Source of the DNA: Bacteroidales bacterium
Lineage (GTDB): Bacteria > Bacteroidota > Bacteroidia > Bacteroidales > Lentimicrobiaceae
Length of the DNA: 64,000 nucleotides
Assembly: GCA_016709025.1 (NCBI GenBank)
Contig: JADJEQ010000005.1
Location: forward strand, 124,001-188,000
Direction: 5' to 3'
Part shown: piece after piece, positions 61,744 through 64,000 of the stretch
Numbering within the stretch: the stretch's first letter is position 1
How the letters are laid out: the number at the start of each line of letters is the position of its first letter
Notes under the pieces: generated by a model
Told to the model about the DNA's origin: nothing
The model's database searches: none
The model's input: the letters and a program-made list of their open reading frames with translations, nothing else
Translations under genes and position numbers: made by a program

Positions 61744-62394
61744 TTACCCCGGTGTTATATTCAGGATTGACTGAATAATGGGTCTTAGTCCGGCAAAGAA
61801 AAATTCAACTGCAATGACCATCATGATCAATCCCATGAGTTTCATCATGATTTTATTGCCGGTTTCCCCCAGCAGCCTGATTATTTTTCCGGCTCCCAGC
61901 AGCACAAACAAGGTAATCAGCAAGGTAACCAGAATCGAAAGAATAAGGATTATTTTCAGTTGGAGCGACTGGCTGTCTTCCATCAGAACAATCGAGTTCG
62001 TAATCGCTCCGGGGCCTGCAATCATTGGGATTCCAAGTGGGGTAACGGAGATGTCGTCAACATATTTTTTAACGAGGTCTTCATCCATTTTTATTCTGCT
62101 GATGCGGGCATGTAACATTTCATAACCCATGGCAAAGAAAATAATTCCTCCCACTACCCTGAAACTGTTGACCGAAATTCCGAAAAATTTGAACATCAGT
62201 TGTCCGCCGAAAGCAAACAACATCAGGGTGATGAAAGCTGTTATCACCGCTTTTACGGCAGTTCGCTTTCGTTGTTGTTCCGAAATTTCGGAGGTCATGG
62301 TCATAAATACCGGCATCACCCCGAGTGGGTTGATGATGGTGAAGAATGAGGTAAAGAAAAGCAGAGCTGTTGTAAAAACCTCGTGACTGATCAT
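61744..62394 (-). CDS. MarC family membrane protein
   Basis: The 216-aa protein has six transmembrane helices and the MarC/UPF0056 pattern: F-F-T-I-I-N-P-L-G-V-M-P-V-F (about 17-30) and P-L-G-I-P-M-I-A-G-P-G-A-I-T (about 118-131). The function of the family is unclear despite its name. It lies between the HD-domain gene and the formiminotransferase gene on the same strand, 65 bp after the latter. The start is normal. Confidence 0.92.
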   Translation of the reverse strand: MISHEVFTTALLFFTSFFTIINPLGVMPVFMTMTSEISEQQRKRTAVKAVITAFITLMLFAFGGQLMFKFFGISVNSFRVVGGIIFFAMGYEMLHARISRIKMDEDLVKKYVDDISVTPLGIPMIAGPGAITNSIVLMEDSQSLQLKIILILSILVTLLITLFVLLGAGKIIRLLGETGNKIMMKLMGLIMMVIAVEFFFAGLRPIIQSILNITPG

Positions 62395-62459
62395 GAACTT
62401 TAAAATATATTAGGTCTGTAAATTGCAAAAATTGGAGCCGGAAGGTATTTACACAGGAA

Positions 62460-64000
62460 TCATCCGGCAATCTTATTGTTCACGATATTCAGGATTTCTT
62501 CCTCTGCTTTCCGGGTTTTCTGTTCGATATCAGCCCCTTCAGCCAATACAGATTCAACAAATGCCTTGTCGTTGAGTCCTGATGCATTGATCTTTACATT
62601 TAGGTATGCCCCCATCACAGCAGATCGGACTGCCAGGGCCCCGACACCGGCATCAGAAACCGAATTAGGGTTTCCGTTTTCAGCCATGGCCTTAATAATT
62701 TCAAGGGTAGCATAGGATTTTTTCATAACCCTGAGCGGGATTTCAATGGCATACCTGGTTGCTTCCTGTATTGCCGCTGTGCGTGCCTTTTTTTCTTCAT
62801 CGTTGCCTTTTGGCAGACCGAAAGCATCCATTATTTTATTGAAAGCGTTTGTGTCTTCATCCACCAGGTGAAGCAGTTCATCTTTCAGAGCCTGACCTTT
62901 TTCAGCCCAATCGGAAAACTCTTCCCATCGCTCATCCCATCCTGCTTTGTGGGATGACAGGTTTGCCACCATAGTACCGAGCGAAATGCCCAATACACCC
63001 ATGTAAGCTGAAATAGAGCCTCCTCCGGGTGCCGGTGATTCTGAGGCAGTTTCATCGGCAAATGCAGTGCAGGTCATCTCTACCAGCTTCTTACCGGATT
63101 TCTCGCGGAGCACATACTCAATAATCTTTTCCTCCGGATTAAAGGGTTTCAGATCATCAAGACCAAGTGATTTAACGGCTATTTTAATCAGCTCCGCTTC
63201 CGAGACTCCCACCGAGCGGTTTTGTTTTTTCAGGAAATATTTTCCGGCATCAATGAAAACTTTAAGCGGGGCCAGGCCAACAAGCTCTGATCCTGTTACC
63301 CTCATACCGCGCTCCTGCGCTTTTTTGCAGGCTTCTTCAAAAGCAACATGAACCGGGGTAACGCTGATGTTGGTGAGGTTGATTGAAACCTGCGCTATTC
63401 CATACTCTTCAATGAACCACCCGATTGCTTTGCAGGCTTTCAGTGTACCGGGAATATTGATCTGGTTACCCTTATCATCTTTCATGATTTTTCCTGTAAC
63501 CTGGTTGCCTTCGCGCATGGGCCGGCCTTTTTCGCGGATATCAAATGCAACTGCATTTGCCCGGCGTGTAGATGTTGTGTTAAGGTTTACATTGTAGGCA
63601 ACCAGAAAATCACGCGCACCAACTGCAATGGCACCGGTCCTTGGTAAAAATTCAGCAGGACCGAAATCGGGTTTCCAGGCGGGATCTGTTAGTTTGTTTG
63701 AAAGCCCTTCGTATTCTCCGGACCTGCAGTTTGCCAGGTTCCTGCGTTCGGGGCTCCTGGCAGCTTCTTCGTAACAATAAACCGGAATACCCAGTTCTCT
63801 GCCTATTCTTTCACCCAGAATATGTGCATACCTGACAGTTTCTTCCATGCTGATGTTCGAAATCGGGACCAAAGGACACACATCGGTGGCGCCAAACCGG
63901 GGGTGAGCGCCCGAATGCCTGCTCATATCAATAACTTCCATGGCCTTCTTTACAGCCAGAAAAGCAGCTTCAATTACCATTTCCGGCTCTCCGGCAATGG
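62460..64000 (-). CDS. ftcD: Bifunctional formiminotransferase-cyclodeaminase (5' truncated by window edge)
   Basis: At least 512 residues are visible and the gene runs off the right edge in frame (G-E-P-E-M-V-I-E-A-A), so the first roughly 60 residues are missing. The formiminotransferase half has the catalytic H-S-G-A-H-P-R-F-G-A-T-D (about 22-33 of the open frame from 63980). The cyclodeaminase half begins near T-A-F-A-D-E-T-A-S-E-S-P-A-P-G-G-G-S (about 305-325). It transfers the formimino group of formiminoglutamate to tetrahydrofolate and releases ammonia in histidine degradation. MarC follows downstream. Confidence 0.92.
   Translation of the reverse strand, partial: IAGEPEMVIEAAFLAVKKAMEVIDMSRHSGAHPRFGATDVCPLVPISNISMEETVRYAHILGERIGRELGIPVYCYEEAARSPERRNLANCRSGEYEGLSNKLTDPAWKPDFGPAEFLPRTGAIAVGARDFLVAYNVNLNTTSTRRANAVAFDIREKGRPMREGNQVTGKIMKDDKGNQINIPGTLKACKAIGWFIEEYGIAQVSINLTNISVTPVHVAFEEACKKAQERGMRVTGSELVGLAPLKVFIDAGKYFLKKQNRSVGVSEAELIKIAVKSLGLDDLKPFNPEEKIIEYVLREKSGKKLVEMTCTAFADETASESPAPGGGSISAYMGVLGISLGTMVANLSSHKAGWDERWEEFSDWAEKGQALKDELLHLVDEDTNAFNKIMDAFGLPKGNDEEKKARTAAIQEATRYAIEIPLRVMKKSYATLEIIKAMAENGNPNSVSDAGVGALAVRSAVMGAYLNVKINASGLNDKAFVESVLAEGADIEQKTRKAEEEILNIVNNKIAG

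Overview
The window comes from a chromosome of the phylum Bacteroidota, probably an uncultured or environmental Bacteroidales-like lineage. The evidence is the moderate GC content, promoters of the TAnnTTTG (-7) type, SusC-type TonB receptors with a carboxypeptidase-like N-terminal domain, DUF2723, FISUMP and DUF4340 proteins, gliding-type GldF/GldG, a type IX secretion (T9SS) C-terminal tail, and a citrate synthase of the mitochondrial-like type. The genus cannot be fixed from the sequence alone. Most genes are ordinary housekeeping or envelope genes. I see no prophage, transposase, CRISPR array or rRNA.

Layout. 1-4.1 kb: a cytochrome b-like membrane protein with the start of its partner, an OB-fold lipoprotein, a DUF2231 membrane protein and a lipoprotein rubrerythrin. 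4.2-9.8 kb: cvfB, then (minus strand) radA followed by two outer-membrane barrels and a lipoprotein. An 83-bp tandem palindromic repeat and a pyrimidine-rich 8-bp array lie upstream of radA. 9.8-14 kb: a LuxR-type regulator whose receiver lacks its phospho-acceptor, divergent from an 1152-aa protein combining a GAF-like region, receiver domains and a pyruvate-phosphate-dikinase ATP-binding domain. 14.3-19.3 kb: rpmB, a TonB receptor and two superoxide dismutases (one cytosolic, one exported). 19.4-24.6 kb: tRNA-Gln, rimP, nusA and infB on the minus strand. 25-33.6 kb: DUF2723 protein, FISUMP lipoprotein, lgt, glycosyltransferase, dprA and a PrsW-like protein.

33.7-42 kb: cupin-rsgA-dtd operon, TonB receptor, DCC-family protein, icd-gltA operon, a 112-bp inverted-repeat element and yjbQ. 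42-49.5 kb: a sugar epimerase, the gldF-gldG-DUF4340 operon, a SAM hydrolase-type protein, a Dabb protein, a lipoprotein/HExxH pair and LapA. 49.6-52.2 kb: a large BNR/VPS10-like secreted protein with a T9SS tail. 52.3-58.2 kb: a phosphate-transport cluster (PiT with PhoU-like tail, Na/Pi cotransporter, DUF47 protein, second PiT). 58.3-64 kb: a frameshifted DEAD-box helicase, a FabH-like ketosynthase, an HD-domain protein, MarC and a truncated formiminotransferase-cyclodeaminase.

The strongest new observations are these. (1) Identical pairs of CTTAACA repeats in the 7-N4-7 geometry of Pho boxes stand 30-31 nt upstream of the -7 boxes of both PiT transcription units. (2) A degenerate response regulator is divergent from a dikinase-like protein that keeps an intact receiver. 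(3) tRNA-Gln followed by a terminator-like hairpin occupies the leader of rimP-nusA-infB. (4) A 10-bp perfect palindrome precedes the cytosolic SOD. (5) A helicase is interrupted by a single +1 shift.
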